Source: Selaginella moellendorffii
Taxonomy: Eukaryota > Streptophyta > Lycopodiopsida > Selaginellales > Selaginellaceae
Assembly (NCBI RefSeq): GCF_000143415.4
Contig: NW_003314273.1
Coordinates: forward strand, 1,038,264 to 1,102,263
Direction of reading: 5' to 3'
DNA length: 64,000 nt
Shown: positions 1-15,659 of the stretch, in pieces
Position numbering within the stretch: position 1 is the stretch's first letter
How the letters are laid out: the number at the start of each line of letters is the position of its first letter
Program-made: the position numbers and the translations under genes
Notes under the pieces: generated by a model
Told to the model about the DNA's origin: nothing
Database searches by the model: none
The model's input: the letters and a program-made list of their open reading frames with translations, nothing else

Positions 1-4885
<4,885 letters not shown>

Positions 4886-5205
4886 GTCTGGCTTGTCTAG
4901 GCAGCCTCTCCTACGCGCCCCCAATCGATCCAACCCTGCGCCCCATCAAACCCTGATTTCACCCGCTGTGCTTGCTGCCCCAGGGATGAGCGCCTCCAAC
5001 GCCGCCGCGCCCACTGCCATGGACGCTCCAGCTCCGCCCACTCCAGCTCACCCCCAGCCCTAGCGGCCTCCTCTGCTTTCCTCTGCTCGTGACGGCCGCG
5101 ACGGCCTGTGAAGGGCAGTTTGAGATATTTCTTTTCTCCAGGGCTTGAGCTGGACAGGAGTCGAACCCGTGGTCTAGGGCTTTTAGGGGTCTGCCAGTGG
5201 CAGCC
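4886..5205. other. divergent intergenic region REF6-like / FCF1
   Basis: About 320 bp between two divergent start codons, so it should hold both promoters. It contains a tRNA T-arm/B-box look-alike at 5154-5170 (see findings). I see no further gene. Confidence 0.6.
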
Positions 5206-6289
5206 ATGGGGAAGGCGCCGAAGCCGCCCAAATTCGCACAGATGAAATCTATGGTCAAGCCGAAAGCGATTCGCAAGTAAGTGAGATCCTGGAACTCGCA
5301 GCTCGCCTGAGAGGATTGAGCTTACACATTTCTTCCTCACAGGTACAAGGAAGAAGTGCTCAATCCATTCAAGAAGGACAAGGACAAGGCGAAGGAGAAA
5401 CTCGTCAAAAATGTGTAAGCTCTCACTTCTTTCACGACTCGAGGATTTCTACTCGTTTTTTTTCCTCTTTGCTATCGCTGCAGTCCAAATGTGTCGTCCG
5501 CTCTGTTTTTTAAATACAATACAGCGCTTGGACCACCTTACCATGTGCTTGTCGACACAAATTTTATAAACTTCTCTATCCAGAACAAGGTAGTCCCGCA
5601 TTCTTCCTTTGCTCACTTCACATTTGTTCCTGTGTTTGTTGTTCCTTCGCAGCTGGACCTTGAAAAGGCGATGATGGACTGCCTATACGCAAAATGTGAG
5701 ACTGGATCATGCATACTTTAGCCTGTTCTCCAAACTCATGGTTTTAACTCCAAGGTACTCCGTGCATTACCGACTGTGTCATGGCAGAACTTGAGAAGCT
5801 TGGCACTAAATACCGCGTGGCGCTCAAGTAAGTGGAACTTAACTTTGTAGTATTTTCCAGCTGAGGCTTGATTTGTAGGATTGCCAAGGATCCAAAGTTC
5901 AAAAGGATACCTTGTACGCATCCAGGAACTTATGCCGACGACTGTTTGGTTGAGCGTGTGACTCAGGTATGCGGACTCCTTTTTATCTTTTTTTTTTTGT
6001 GTCCAAGGCCCGACGGTTGCTTTTTTGGTGGTGAATGACAGCACAAATGCTACATTGTAGCGACATGCGATCGTGATCTCAAGCGGCGTATTCGGAAGGT
6101 GAGGCATTGCAATCGAAAATGCTTTACTAAACGTAAACGCTGTAGATTCCTGGCGTGCCTATAATGTTCATCACTCAGCATAAGTACTCAATAGAGAGAT
6201 TGCCCGAGGCCACCATTGGAGGAGGTAACGAGAAAGCCTTTTCTATTCTATTCTCATCTCACGTACTTTGTGCAGCTCCGAGAACGTAA
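5206..6289 (+). CDS. FCF1: FCF1/UTP24 rRNA-processing PIN-domain nuclease
   Basis: A nucleolar small-subunit processome nuclease that cuts pre-rRNA during 18S maturation. The ATG at 5206 begins [20 protein letters not shown], very like FCF1 of other eukaryotes. The first exon ends at 5276, and the next starts at 5343 ([15 protein letters not shown]). PIN-domain blocks then appear in order: [57 protein letters not shown] and [12 protein letters not shown], followed by TAA at 6287-6289. Conserved acidic residues (VDTN, AELE, DDC, CDRD) fit a PIN active site. There are about six short introns. Expected length is about 200 residues, normal for the family. Confidence 0.95.
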
Positions 6290-6617
6290 TAATGGCCATC
6301 ATCGGCTTTTCCTTGCGGATGTTTCATCGTCAGAATTTTGTATCCGGGTTCCAGTTTTTCTTTACTGCGTTGTGTTAGGTTACCATCCATGACAATGTGT
6401 AAGATGTCGCGGGAGCTGAACCGAAAGCAGATCAAGCAGTCATTGCTCAAGTGATCACTTTTTTTGTTCAAGTTGAGCTAGGTGTGTGTGATCGTGATCG
6501 GAATAATAGAACATGAGAAAGATTGATGGCCCGCAGCTAGACGCTCCAGGAGAATGTCAAACGTTTGGCTTGGTCAGAGATAAGTTTTCGTATTCGTTTT
6601 CTCATTCGACTTTTTTG
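6290..6617. other. convergent 3' region FCF1 / HT1-like kinase
   Basis: The two stop codons face each other across 328 bp of AT-rich sequence, presumably holding both 3' UTRs. I see no gene in it. Confidence 0.5.
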
Positions 6618-8017
6618 TTACCATTTTTCAAGGGGATCATCGCTCCGGCTGCTCCAGTTGCGTTCCATTGACAGCTGAAATTGCTCAAGAGTTTCAACGA
6701 GCTGCTCAAAGTCAGGGCGCGCGTGCGGATCCAGAGACCAGCACCTTTGCATGAGCTGACTTAAAACAGATGGACAATCACGCGGCACCTCCGGTCTTGC
6801 GTTCTGCAAGAAAGTAAATGAGATATGGCTCTCGACAAGGAAAGCAAGACACCAGCAATGTACCTTGTTGACAACTGCAAAGGCAGCTTGAACTGGAGTC
6901 ATGTCTTGGAAAGGAGTCTGGCGTGTGAGCAGCTCCCACAGCACAATGGCGAAGCTGTAGGCATCCACCTTGCGCGAGTGGGCCTTTCCGTTGACGAGCT
7001 CGGGGGCCATCCATCGGAAGGTGCCAACATCGGAGGTGACGCTGTCGCCACACTCGGACTCGAGGGCCGCGACGCCAAAGTCCGTTATCTTGACGTTGAA
7101 TTCGTCGTCGAGTATCAGATTCGCGGATTTGAGATCCCGGTGGACCACCCCTTGCGAGTGCAAGTATCGGATCCCCCGCGCGATGTCCAGGGCCATGTCC
7201 ACCACCATCCGGAGCGGCAGCGCCGCGCCTCCGTTGGAGCGGAGGAAGTCCTTGAGCGAGCCTCCAGCCAGGTACTCGGTCACGACGCAACACACGGGCG
7301 GCCTCTTCCATGCGCCTACGAGCTGCGTTCTAGTGTAAGAATGGAGAATGGAGAGAGAGGCATCATACAAACTCCAAGGCCTCTCACCTGGACAACGTTT
7401 GGATGGCGGAGCCTCGAGAGTAGGGAAACCTCCCGCGCGAAGAGCTTGTCCAGGGTCGTGGTACCAATGGTGGCGGACTCGCAGCCTTGTGGGTGCCGGG
7501 TGACTTTAACAGCCACGGCCTTGCCTTGGTAGATGCCATGGTAGAGGCGGCTGTGCGCGCCGGATGCAAACCTCGGACCCAGCAGCAGCTTGGACAGATC
7601 AATCATCCACTCCTCAGCGGCCTCCACGGCCTGCTCGTCGCCCCGGGGCTCCAGGTAGCGCGACCACGACACGAGGCGCCGGAGCTCTCGCTTGGGCTGA
7701 TGCTCGCCGCATGGCAATGCAGCCGACGGCGATGAACACTTACCGTCGTCGCTGCCCAGCACAGGCAGTGGACCCGAGAGGGACTTGGCATAGCTCGCTT
7801 TTGGGAGACTGTGCCGACGATCTGATTGGGTGCGCACCGGAGGTGGAGTCCCTGGCGCTGGAGCTGGAGGGGCTGGAGCTGCTGCCACGGAGCTCATCTT
7901 TGACTTGCTCCTGGGGCTCTCCTCCCCGTGGCCTTCCTCCTCGTCCCTGGACAAGCTCAGCAGATCCATGCGGTGGCAAACGGAGCGAGAGAATCTGTAG
8001 CGGCTCAATTCACCCAT
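6618..8017 (-). CDS. HT1-like (group C) Raf-like protein kinase
   Basis: A cytosolic Ser/Thr kinase of the plant Raf-like MAPKKK group that includes HIGH LEAF TEMPERATURE 1. The ATG at 8015-8017 gives MGELSRYRFSRSVCHRMD; the longer open frame starts with TTG, so I did not use it. A Ser/Pro-rich N-terminal region precedes the kinase domain. Visible motifs are the degenerate glycine loop typical of this group (FASGAHSRLYHG), the catalytic lysine in AVAVKV, VVHRDLKSANL, ITDFGVAALE, FRWMAPEL and the group signature PFQDMTPVQAAFAVVNK. Introns lie near 7320-7385 and 6805-6865. The domain looks complete and catalytically competent. Its exact role (CO2 or heat signalling, other) is not shown by sequence. 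Confidence 0.9.
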
Positions 8018-8513
8018 CTGGATGGCTAATCGCTGATCGCCCCCAACCAATGCGGCTTCTTCTTGCTTCTTGCTTAAGACGCTCCAAAGAACCAGAGGCT
8101 CCTACAGCCTTTCTTTAGCTGTGACACAAACACACACACACACACTGTGCCTAGGAGGCTAGCCAAAACAACAAACAAGTATAAATATACCAGTGCCTTC
8201 TGCCCTCTTTATCTATCTTGTTAACTGCTACTTTGTTCCTCCCTGTCGTACACCCCAGGCACGGAACACGGAAGGGTACGACACCGTAACACCACAGCTG
8301 GATGGGAAATCCCTCATTTCCCGCTACTCTACTGCCACACCCCTCCAACAACACACATGGCCTCTTTGATTGCGAGCAAAGCTTTGACTCTAGTCAAATA
8401 TCGGTCAACGTCAGCTTTTTTCGTGTAGAAGCGAAAGAATCAGCGCTAAACAAAGATCCAAACATGCATGTGCACCGCCCGCAAATGCTATTTACAAATC
8501 ACTCGGACTAGAC
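8018..8513. other. intergenic region with CA microsatellite
   Basis: About 496 bp upstream of the HT1-like kinase and downstream of the allantoate deiminase gene. It holds a (CA)n run at about 8125-8146 and otherwise ordinary AT-rich sequence. No supported gene. Confidence 0.5.
8125..8146. repeat. (CA)n microsatellite
   Basis: About 11 CA units with one interruption, lying just upstream of the HT1-like kinase start. Confidence 0.8.
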
Positions 8514-10651
8514 CTAGATTGGCGCTGGCTGCTCGTGCTCGAGATGATTGTTGAGGAAGTGAAGCAGCGACAAACTGGACGCCAAAACGTCATCGTCACT
8601 CACACTCTCCGCCGGGGAATGGCTGATCCCGCCTTTGCACCTCACAAACAGCATCCCAATCTGCCACAAATGAGGCGAATTCTCTAAGCCACCATGACAA
8701 TTTCTAAAGCGTTTAGCTACCTTGGTTAGATGGGACATTGCCATTGCGTCGTGGCCAGCTCCGCTCATTAGGCTGGGCACTAGGTCGTCCGCGGCCGGTG
8801 CATCCACACCACCTCCTCCAGGAACCTCCAAAACTGTGGATTCAGCAGCTGCTTTTAAGCTAGCCATCAAATCCTTGTCACAGCCAACAGCCTTGGCCTC
8901 ATGCTACGTACCACCACTAAAGAATATTAGCCGAGGACCGACATGCGACTGTTAGACGACGCAAGAACTTTACCATTTTGTCGATGGTGCAGGACAGTCC
9001 CCGCCCCCTGCAGATGCTGCGAATAGATTCTTCAACTTCCCCCACAATTTCCTCCCGAAGGGAATCGTCCGTCGCTCGGAGATCGATCGTGAACGCAACC
9101 TGCTTGGCGGGTCCAGCAAATCCATTAAATCAAGCTTTTTCTTTCTTTTCTGGCGGTGTTTCTCTTGTTCATTACCTCCCCAGGTATGACGTTGCTGGCA
9201 CCGGGCCATGAAAATATCTCGCCCACCGTGCACACAAGCCGGCCTCCACCGGGAACTCGAGCCAGCGTGGGGCTGTCCCTGCACAACTTTTCCACCGAAA
9301 CTATGGCTTGCGCTGCTCCCGGCATGGGATCCTTCCTCATTGCCATTGGCACCGTGCCGGCGTGGCCTTGTGCTCCATGCAGCCGCACCTGATACATGTG
9401 ATCAAAATGGATGGACTAAATACACTGAAAGCGCTGTCTACGTACTTTGAGCCGGGTCTGGCCCGCGATTGCCTCCACAAGTCCGAGTGGGATCCCACGG
9501 GCCTCCAACACCGGACCTTGCTCGATGTGCACCTAAAGCAGCAGCGACGAAAGTTACTCAAGCCACTCTCTGTCACTTTGTCTCGCTTAATTTACCTCCA
9601 CGTAGCCCCACACCGATTCCGGAGAATATCTGAGCTGCACAAGGCTGTCTCTGGTCCCCTTGAAGGAGCGTGTTTTGAGAGACGTCTCCAAAGTGACACC
9701 ACTGCAAGCAATGAACGAATGACGCTCAAAGTCAGAACCACAAACAACATCGTATACGTAGCAAAAGAGGAAGGGAGAGCAGAGCACCTTCGATCTCGAA
9801 TGGACAAGATGTCGGGTCGGAGCACCCCAGCAACGGCAGCGCTTCCCAGGAATGTGGACTGGAAACGAACGCCCTCCTCGTCACAAAACGCGATTATCTG
9901 CAAGCAAAAAGCCAGGAGGAATGATTTAGAAGTGACAAATTGCATGGTACCTCAATCGGACGCACGTAGCTCCGGAGCTTGCCATTGCTATTGAGCATCT
10001 TGACGGCGGCGATGGCCGAGACTATCCCCAAGGCTCCATCATACTTGCCGGCGTCGATGACGGTATCCTGCACGAGAATCTCATCAGAATCCCTTAGGAA
10101 TCTAGTGGAATCCCCAAGTATCTGTACCAAATGAGACCCCATCAAAAGGGCTGGCGCCGACGCATTAGCACCGTCGGCCCGACCGTGAATGTTGCCGATG
10201 TCGTCCATCCATCTACACACAAACAAGGCAAAAAACAAAGGGACCATTGCAAAACATGTCCGGAAAAGTCGATTACGTGTCGAGGCCCGCATCTTGCATC
10301 CATTCTTGCACAAGCTTTCCTGCTCGTATCGCGGCGGGGCTCAGAAAGGTTCGCTCCAAAAACTCCTTGGAATCACTTGTCTGGAATTGTAGAGCGCGAT
10401 TAGGATCCAAACGAGACACCGAAAAAGATGATAGGCAAGGGCGCAACCTTGCCGAGCTGGTTGAGCCTGGCAACGGCTTCGTCCCTGAGAGTTTTGATGG
10501 CATCTAGAGAGTCCTCGGATGTGGCGATTTCTGTCAGCACGACGCAAAGCAGGGGCAAAACATTAGAGGGGCGATTTGCATGCAAGCGGAGATTCCACTT
10601 ACTGGCCAAGAGAAGCAAGACGAGTAGCAGACCGCATGGAGCGGCAGCCAT
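8514..10651 (-). CDS. AAH: allantoate deiminase (allantoate amidohydrolase), ER-targeted
   Basis: An M20-family metal-dependent amidohydrolase of purine (ureide) breakdown that releases ammonia and CO2 from allantoate. The ATG at 10649-10651 is followed by a hydrophobic signal sequence (MAAAPCGLLLVLLLLAS), consistent with the ER location known for plant AAH. Catalytic-domain blocks occur in order across several exons: LSPAAIRAGKLVQEWM, DIGNIHGRADG, ALLMGSH followed after an intron by DTVIDAGKYDGALGI, AFCDEEGVRFQSTFLG, GAQGHAGTVPMAMRKDPM, PGASNVIPGEV, LMSGAGHDAMAMSHLTKV and MLFVRCKGGISHSPAESV. The VRCKGGISHSP ending matches AAH better than the related ureidoglycolate amidohydrolase. Metal ligands (SH, YDG, DEEG, GHD/HSP) look intact. 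Confidence 0.93.
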
Positions 10652-11003
10652 CGCCACAAGAAAGAGCTTCCCTACAAGCGAGAGAGAAAGGAGAGAGCGA
10701 GTTAAATAAAAAGGCCCGACGCCTACCACTTGGGGGCGATCAACGCCGTTGGGGGCCCAACGGGGAAGATCCGTGCTCCGGCGAGCTGGGAGAGTAGTCA
10801 CTCACTGCTGTCAGCCTTTCTTCGTTTTTGTCAATATTTTGTGGCCGCAGGAAAGATGCTTATGTCAGAGTGCGTGTGTCTCGTAGCATCCTCCGCTAGG
10901 TGGTGCGTTTCATTCGGCTTTCCTTTTCGTCTCTAAGCCAAGGTTTTAACATAACAAATTAAACGCGTTCGTTACAAAAAAGTTTCTTCAGTATGAACAT
11001 TCT
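10652..11003. other. intergenic region AAH / TMEM87-like
   Basis: About 352 bp serving as the AAH upstream region and the 3' flank of the next minus-strand gene. I see no gene or clear element. Confidence 0.4.
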
Positions 11004-12806
11004 TCATTCTCGCTTATCTTGCTGCTCACTGTCTTCGTCCAGCCGAAACACGTCGCTACTCACTATCTTCTTCTCCTTTCTTTCGGGTTTGATGTTAGCA
11101 CCCACAGCCTCCGGCGGGATTGTCATCTTCGACGCTGTGAGAGGAATGGACTCTTCATCGCCGTCGTCGCTAATCTCTTCCGAGTAGGCATACCTGCATC
11201 AGTAGCAAACATAGTCAAGCGCCGCTTGGCATCGATAGATAGATAGATAGATAGCTCACTCACCTCGTAGAGTTATGTGAAGGAGCCCAAAGCGCACAGA
11301 TGACGCACAGGATGCAAAACGTGAGCACGTTCCAGAAAGCTGAGATTATCCACGCGCTCGACCAGTGCTTCCCATCCGAATCCGAGGCCTTGAAATACAG
11401 CTGCGCACGCAAAGAAGCGGTCATCACTCCCGTGATTACAAAGAGACACTCACCTCGAATCCTATCCAAGCTACAGCCACAAGCACCGCAATGGCCAGAG
11501 AGTTTGTAAACTTTCGGTACAGGTCCAGCTTCGCCGATTGTTTCTTCACCTGGAGCGCATCAATAAACACATGTGAGATGGAAAGAAAGAATCAAACGTT
11601 GGTTTTAACCTGCAGCTTCTCCAGCGTCCTTGACAGCGATGTGAAGATCCACAGGATGAAGAAGGCATCCAGGACAGCCACCGGCAAGACGAGCAGCAGC
11701 TTCACCCGGTAGGAGATCTCGTCGATCCGTCCAACGTGCTCAACCACATCCAAGCACTCTGACGCCACGAAGAAAGTTCCACCCAGGAACAGCACCTTGG
11801 ACGTGAGACCCCCCAGCGTAGGCTGCACCACACCATAGCCCATGGAGACGATGAGCACCAGGATGCGGGACAGCGTCTTCTTGACAGCGCCAATGGTGAC
11901 TGCCCACAGCGTTATGCCCACCGGCCGCTTCCCGGTGGCGTTAAAGTTGACGTAGTCGAAGTACCAGGTTGCCATCTCGGCCATGCCCAGGCCGATGACG
12001 AGCGTGATGCAGTTTTGGAGCTGGAGAATGTCTCGCCAGAACCGCGTGTACTGGACGAGCCACACCAATCCCAGCGCCAGGTACGCCACCGACATCAAGG
12101 CGTAGAATGGAACCAGCGGCGTCATCCTCCCGGGCAAGTAACCCGACGGATTCTTCCACACCGTCTTGCCGGTCACCTCGGCGGCCTCGAGCGCGGGATC
12201 GCAGTGCACGAAGTAGAGCAGATACATGCCCGTCTTGGTGATGACAATCTCCTCGACCGGCATCCGAGCCTGGGTGCTGGACTCGTCGAATTCCACCCGG
12301 ACAACGCGCGGAGAGCTCGGGTTGTCGGTGGAGTTCCGGTAGATGATCTCACCTTCCTTGCAGCCAACTTCCCTGGCAAGGTCCGCGCTGCAGCACAGAT
12401 CCAGGCGACCGACGTAGGCCGATCCGCCCAGATCGTCCCTGTCCGCCACATCGAACGCGAGAGCCTGGATGAAGTGCCCACTCCCGCCGGCTGCCTTGCG
12501 CCGGAACACAAGCGATTGATCAAACCTGTGCAAGCAAGCAAGCACGCAAGCACGCTCACTCAGAATTTCCACGGAGAGAATTCCACTTCTCTACCTGATG
12601 TACGATCGGCCATTGGCGAGCCCGGATTTGGCAGATCGCGGCGCCGATGCGTAGAGCCCCTCGCTGCCGCCGAAGTAGACAAAAGCATTACCCTGCGCTT
12701 CAAACCGGCCGTGGGAGTAGTCGTGGACCGACGCATCCACGAGGAGGAGGAAGAATGCCGCGCCACACAGCGCGGCGGCAGCCAGCAGCCGCAGCTGCTT
12801 CTCCAT
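11004..12806 (-). CDS. TMEM87/lung-7TM-type GOLD-domain seven-transmembrane protein
   Basis: An integral Golgi/endomembrane protein of the GOST (lung seven-transmembrane receptor) family. The ATG at 12804-12806 gives a signal anchor (MEKQLRLLAAAALCGAAFFLLL). A luminal GOLD-like domain follows, then GYLPGRMTPLVPFYALMSVA, which opens the seven-span block. Typical family phrases are QLQNCITLVIGLGMAE, WYFDYVNFNATG, SMGYGVVQPTLGGL and LPVAVLDAFFILWIF. The last spans (FWNVLTFCILCVICALWAPS) lie in a separate exon near 11280-11400. A short acidic cytosolic tail ends at TGA 11004-11006. An intron carries a GATA microsatellite (11234-11254). A GPCR function is sometimes proposed for the family but not established. 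Confidence 0.9.
11234..11254. repeat. (GATA)n microsatellite
   Basis: Five GATA units in a C-terminal intron of the TMEM87-like gene. Confidence 0.8.
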
Positions 12807-12905
12807 GGATCACCAAGCCCTAGCCAAGCCCTTGGCACAAATTTTCATACTTAGTAGGTCGGCCCACTTAAGATTATATAGCCAAAATGCATATCCAGCG
12901 ACATC

Positions 12906-13102
12906 TCAGTCGAATGGGTCGATCCGGGGGTCGTGCTCGCTGGCCAGAGCCATTCCCGTGCACAGGCAAGTCGGGCACATCACCTGTATCCCCGCTTAAG
13001 TCACGAAAACACACAACAAAAGAAAAAGGTCCATCACCTTGGCTGCTCCCGAGCAATTGGGACACCTCTGCGTGGTCGTCCGGCGGATTTTCGATTTTCC
13101 TC

Positions 13103-13136
<34 letters not shown>

Positions 13137-14213
13137 TCCTCCTCCTCCTCCTCCTGCTGCTGCTGGCACTTCTGGCGAAGCTGTGTCGGGCAGGATCAAG
13201 ACGGTTCCAGTTCCAGAGCAGCGCGCACAGGCGAGGTAGCCGGTCCCTACGCAGTACTTGCACCGCTTGTAGTCCTGCTGCTTCACGTTGTTGATCTCCA
13301 CCACCATTAGAGCCGAGATCACGCCCACCGCGCCACCCGAGAAGGAAGCCACAATTGGATCCACCTGGCTGGATTTGCAAAAACACCACCTTTTGAGTTT
13401 ACTGCCGCAGCTAAGTACCTGAGCTGGAGCGGAAGATGCAGCATCTGGATAAAATCCTTGTACGAAGAACCGCCCAGTCCCAGCTTGAGTTCCAACTGGA
13501 GATCAAGAGCTCAGGGTGAAAAAGCCACGTAATAGAAGAAGAGAGAACTCACGGAAGGGGCGAGAAGGCCTCCAAAAAGCATGATGCTTGCGATGAGGCC
13601 GAAGCAAATTGCGTAGTAGAGCTTCAAGGTCTCCGTTTTCTGGAAGAAAAGAGACACGAGTTTGGATTTGATTCCATGCGACGAAACTTACGAGTGGAGG
13701 AAAGAAGGGAATGGACGATGGATACTCGGGCGTATCCCTGTCATCTTCCACTCCTTGCTCTGCGTTCTTGATTCGCAGCTGGATCCGCAGCCTTCTCACC
13801 TGCGGAAACACACGGGTTTGCTCAACATCGTACCCATTAGAATCGAATCCCACACTCGCCTCCTCCATGAGCAGAAAGATTTTGTTGCGGCGGCTCATGA
13901 TGTTGTCACGAATTTCCTGCAGCTCCATGGCTGCAAAATCCTGCACTGTGTTTGGCCCTTCGATGATGCAGAAACCCGCCACGCCGGCATTCTCCGCATC
14001 TGCTCTAGAGAAGAAAGGAGGAGCTCACAAATTCGTCCATACGCTGGCTTACCTGGAACTGGGGGGAGGAGGAGGATCCCCAGCAGCAGCAGCAGCTATG
14101 ACACCCTTCGGGCCTCTCAAGGCAAGCCTGGAACAACAGTAGGCATGGCGGCGGAGGTGGTGGCCACGCGCGGTGAAGAACAAGGACGGATTCAATTTCG
14201 TGAGGCTAGCCAT
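12906..14213 (-). CDS. OR: ORANGE (OR) DnaJ-type zinc-finger plastid protein
   Basis: A plastid membrane chaperone-like protein that, in characterised plants, stabilises phytoene synthase and promotes carotenoid storage and chromoplast formation. I place the start at ATG 14211-14213, giving a Ser/Arg/Leu-rich leader (MASLTKLNPSLFFTARGHHL) that fits a transit peptide. Later exons give the OR-specific blocks: a coiled region (RRNKIFLLMEE, QVRRLRIQLRIKN), SSIPFFPPL, two membrane segments, and DPIVASFSGGAVGVISALMVVEINNVKQ. CxxCxGxG cysteine repeats follow (CKYCVGTGYLACARCSGTG, CPNCSGAAKVM), and the ending is ASEHDPRIDPFD. TGA is at 12906-12908. Unusually, a Gly/Ala-rich insert separates the first and second cysteine pairs (see findings). 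Confidence 0.9.
13105..13165. repeat. GCT/CTC/CTG trinucleotide repeat inside OR coding sequence
   Basis: A GCT run, a CTC run and a CTG run in tandem. Read on the minus strand they encode roughly seven Gly and eleven Ala in the OR zinc-finger region. Confidence 0.85.
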
Positions 14214-14360
14214 TCCTCGCTAGCTACGAACACGGATGAAAGGTCATACCTTGGGTTTATTCCCTTCCTAGTTCACTGTTTTAACTCGCTCGCTCACCTC
14301 CCTCTCCTCAAACTCAAAACGCTTTACTTATTTGCTTTGTTTGTGCCTCGAGAACTCTCG

Positions 14361-15659
14361 TCACGGCTCAAGCCCCGCACTAGTGGCAAAGCTGCTCAGG
14401 CAGATTGCAAACGCCTGGAACGCCGACAGCGGGTAGCAAAAATCCATGGTATAGACGTTCTTGTCGATCTTGCCCAGCTGCAAGATTATCGTGTTGTTGT
14501 TGTTGTTGTTGTTGTTGCTGTTGCTGCTGCTGTCGGCGCTAATCAGCTGAAAGTTGTGCATGGATGGCATCGTTGCTCGGCCCTTGAAGTCGAGCGACCA
14601 GCACTGCTGCTGGGCATCCCATGCAGGAACTTTGCTCCGGAGCTCCAGGTGATGGCAGCCCTCCGACTCCACCTCACTCTCGTCTCCCTCGGCTTGCATC
14701 ATCACCGGCATCAAAGCAGCAGCAGCCGGAGGGAGAGCCACCGCCGCCGCAGCCGATCGGCTTGTGGCAGCAATCTCCAGCATCGACGACCGTCTACTCC
14801 TCCGCCTGATCCTGTTGCTGCTGCTGCTACCGCAGCTCTTGAAGCTAGCATATGGGGAAGCACAGCTCCACGTGAGCAGCCACGACCTGACCGACGCAGG
14901 CATCAGCCTGCGCTCGTTCCTCAGCCTCCGCCTCTCGAGAACAAAACTGAGGCCGCCGCCAGCTTTGCATGGCTGCGGGAGAGCGCACTGGATGCGTCTC
15001 TGCCGGATCCCGTTCACTATATGCTCTACAAATCTCAAGCTTACCACCGGAATGCTGCTGGTCTTGCCGTCGTCGTCATCCGCGTCGTCTTGCTTCTCCC
15101 ACAGCACAAACTCGGACGCCCAAAAGTTGGACTTGAGCTTGCCAAGAGTGTCCGGGCCCTGCTTGTCCATGAGATCTTGCGGGTCCTTCCCGACGATGTA
15201 CGAGAATCCAGTCGGGAGCCATCTCCGGCGGGCAGCCAAGAGGAAGTGCTTGTGGTCGCCATGAGCACCCGCATCCGACGCGTCCACACCACTGCTCATG
15301 AGGGTCTGGTACAGAAGAAAGTGGTTCCCCTTGCGCGTGAGCAAGCACTGGATCGGAGGATGATGACCCCGAGGCCCCGGCTGCATCAGTCTCCACGGGA
15401 ACTCGATCACTGGGCATGAAGGCGGGGCGGAAGCGGCCCAATCCCCAACCTTGCTACCCTGCCGCTGGACGAAGCCAAGGATCTGGCTCCTCCACGATCG
15501 GCAAACCCCGGCCATTGCAACCACGCGCCTCGCTTGGCCTTTGCTCTGCTGCACCCTCTCCACCACGTTGGTCAGAAGCTCGGGAGCCAAATCCCCCCAT
15601 GTCTCCAGGTCCTCGTCCTCCTGATCCAGGTCCTCGATCATCGTCGTCGTCGCCTCCAT
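14361..15659 (-). CDS. tubby-like F-box protein
   Basis: A plant TULP-type protein; the family pairs an N-terminal F-box with a C-terminal tubby domain that binds membrane phosphoinositides. It is intronless, 432 residues from ATG 15657-15659 (the frame extends upstream only from a TTG). The F-box-like part is WGDLAPELLTNVVERVQ...VAMAGVCRSWR. Tubby blocks are FLLAARRRWLPTGFSYIVG, SNFWASEFVLWE, KVPAWDAQQQCWSLDFKGRA and the C-terminal YPLSAFQAFAICLSSF. A poly-Asn tract and acidic, Ser- and Ala-rich inserts interrupt the tubby domain. The terminal signature reads ATSAGLEP instead of the more usual DTK-type ending. Confidence 0.88.
   Translation of the reverse strand: MEATTTMIEDLDQEDEDLETWGDLAPELLTNVVERVQQSKGQARRVVAMAGVCRSWRSQILGFVQRQGSKVGDWAASAPPSCPVIEFPWRLMQPGPRGHHPPIQCLLTRKGNHFLLYQTLMSSGVDASDAGAHGDHKHFLLAARRRWLPTGFSYIVGKDPQDLMDKQGPDTLGKLKSNFWASEFVLWEKQDDADDDDGKTSSIPVVSLRFVEHIVNGIRQRRIQCALPQPCKAGGGLSFVLERRRLRNERRLMPASVRSWLLTWSCASPYASFKSCGSSSSNRIRRRSRRSSMLEIAATSRSAAAAVALPPAAAALMPVMMQAEGDESEVESEGCHHLELRSKVPAWDAQQQCWSLDFKGRATMPSMHNFQLISADSSSNSNNNNNNNNTIILQLGKIDKNVYTMDFCYPLSAFQAFAICLSSFATSAGLEP
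14492..14537. repeat. (TTG)n/(CTG)n repeat encoding poly-Asn/Ser
   Basis: A trinucleotide run that encodes eight Asn plus Asn/Ser residues in the tubby-like protein. Confidence 0.8.

Noticed and set aside
5120-5220. Possible tRNA gene on the minus strand
   Set aside because: Only the T-arm is convincing; there is no matching acceptor, D-arm or anticodon loop. Kept only as a low-interest finding.
12015-12854. 279-codon plus-strand open frame
   Set aside because: Antisense shadow of the TMEM87-like coding sequence, with no recognisable motif.
13662-15419. 585-codon plus-strand open frame opposite the OR and tubby-like genes
   Set aside because: It is antisense to two recognised genes, low in complexity, and shows no domain. 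It arises from the GC-rich codon pattern of the real genes.
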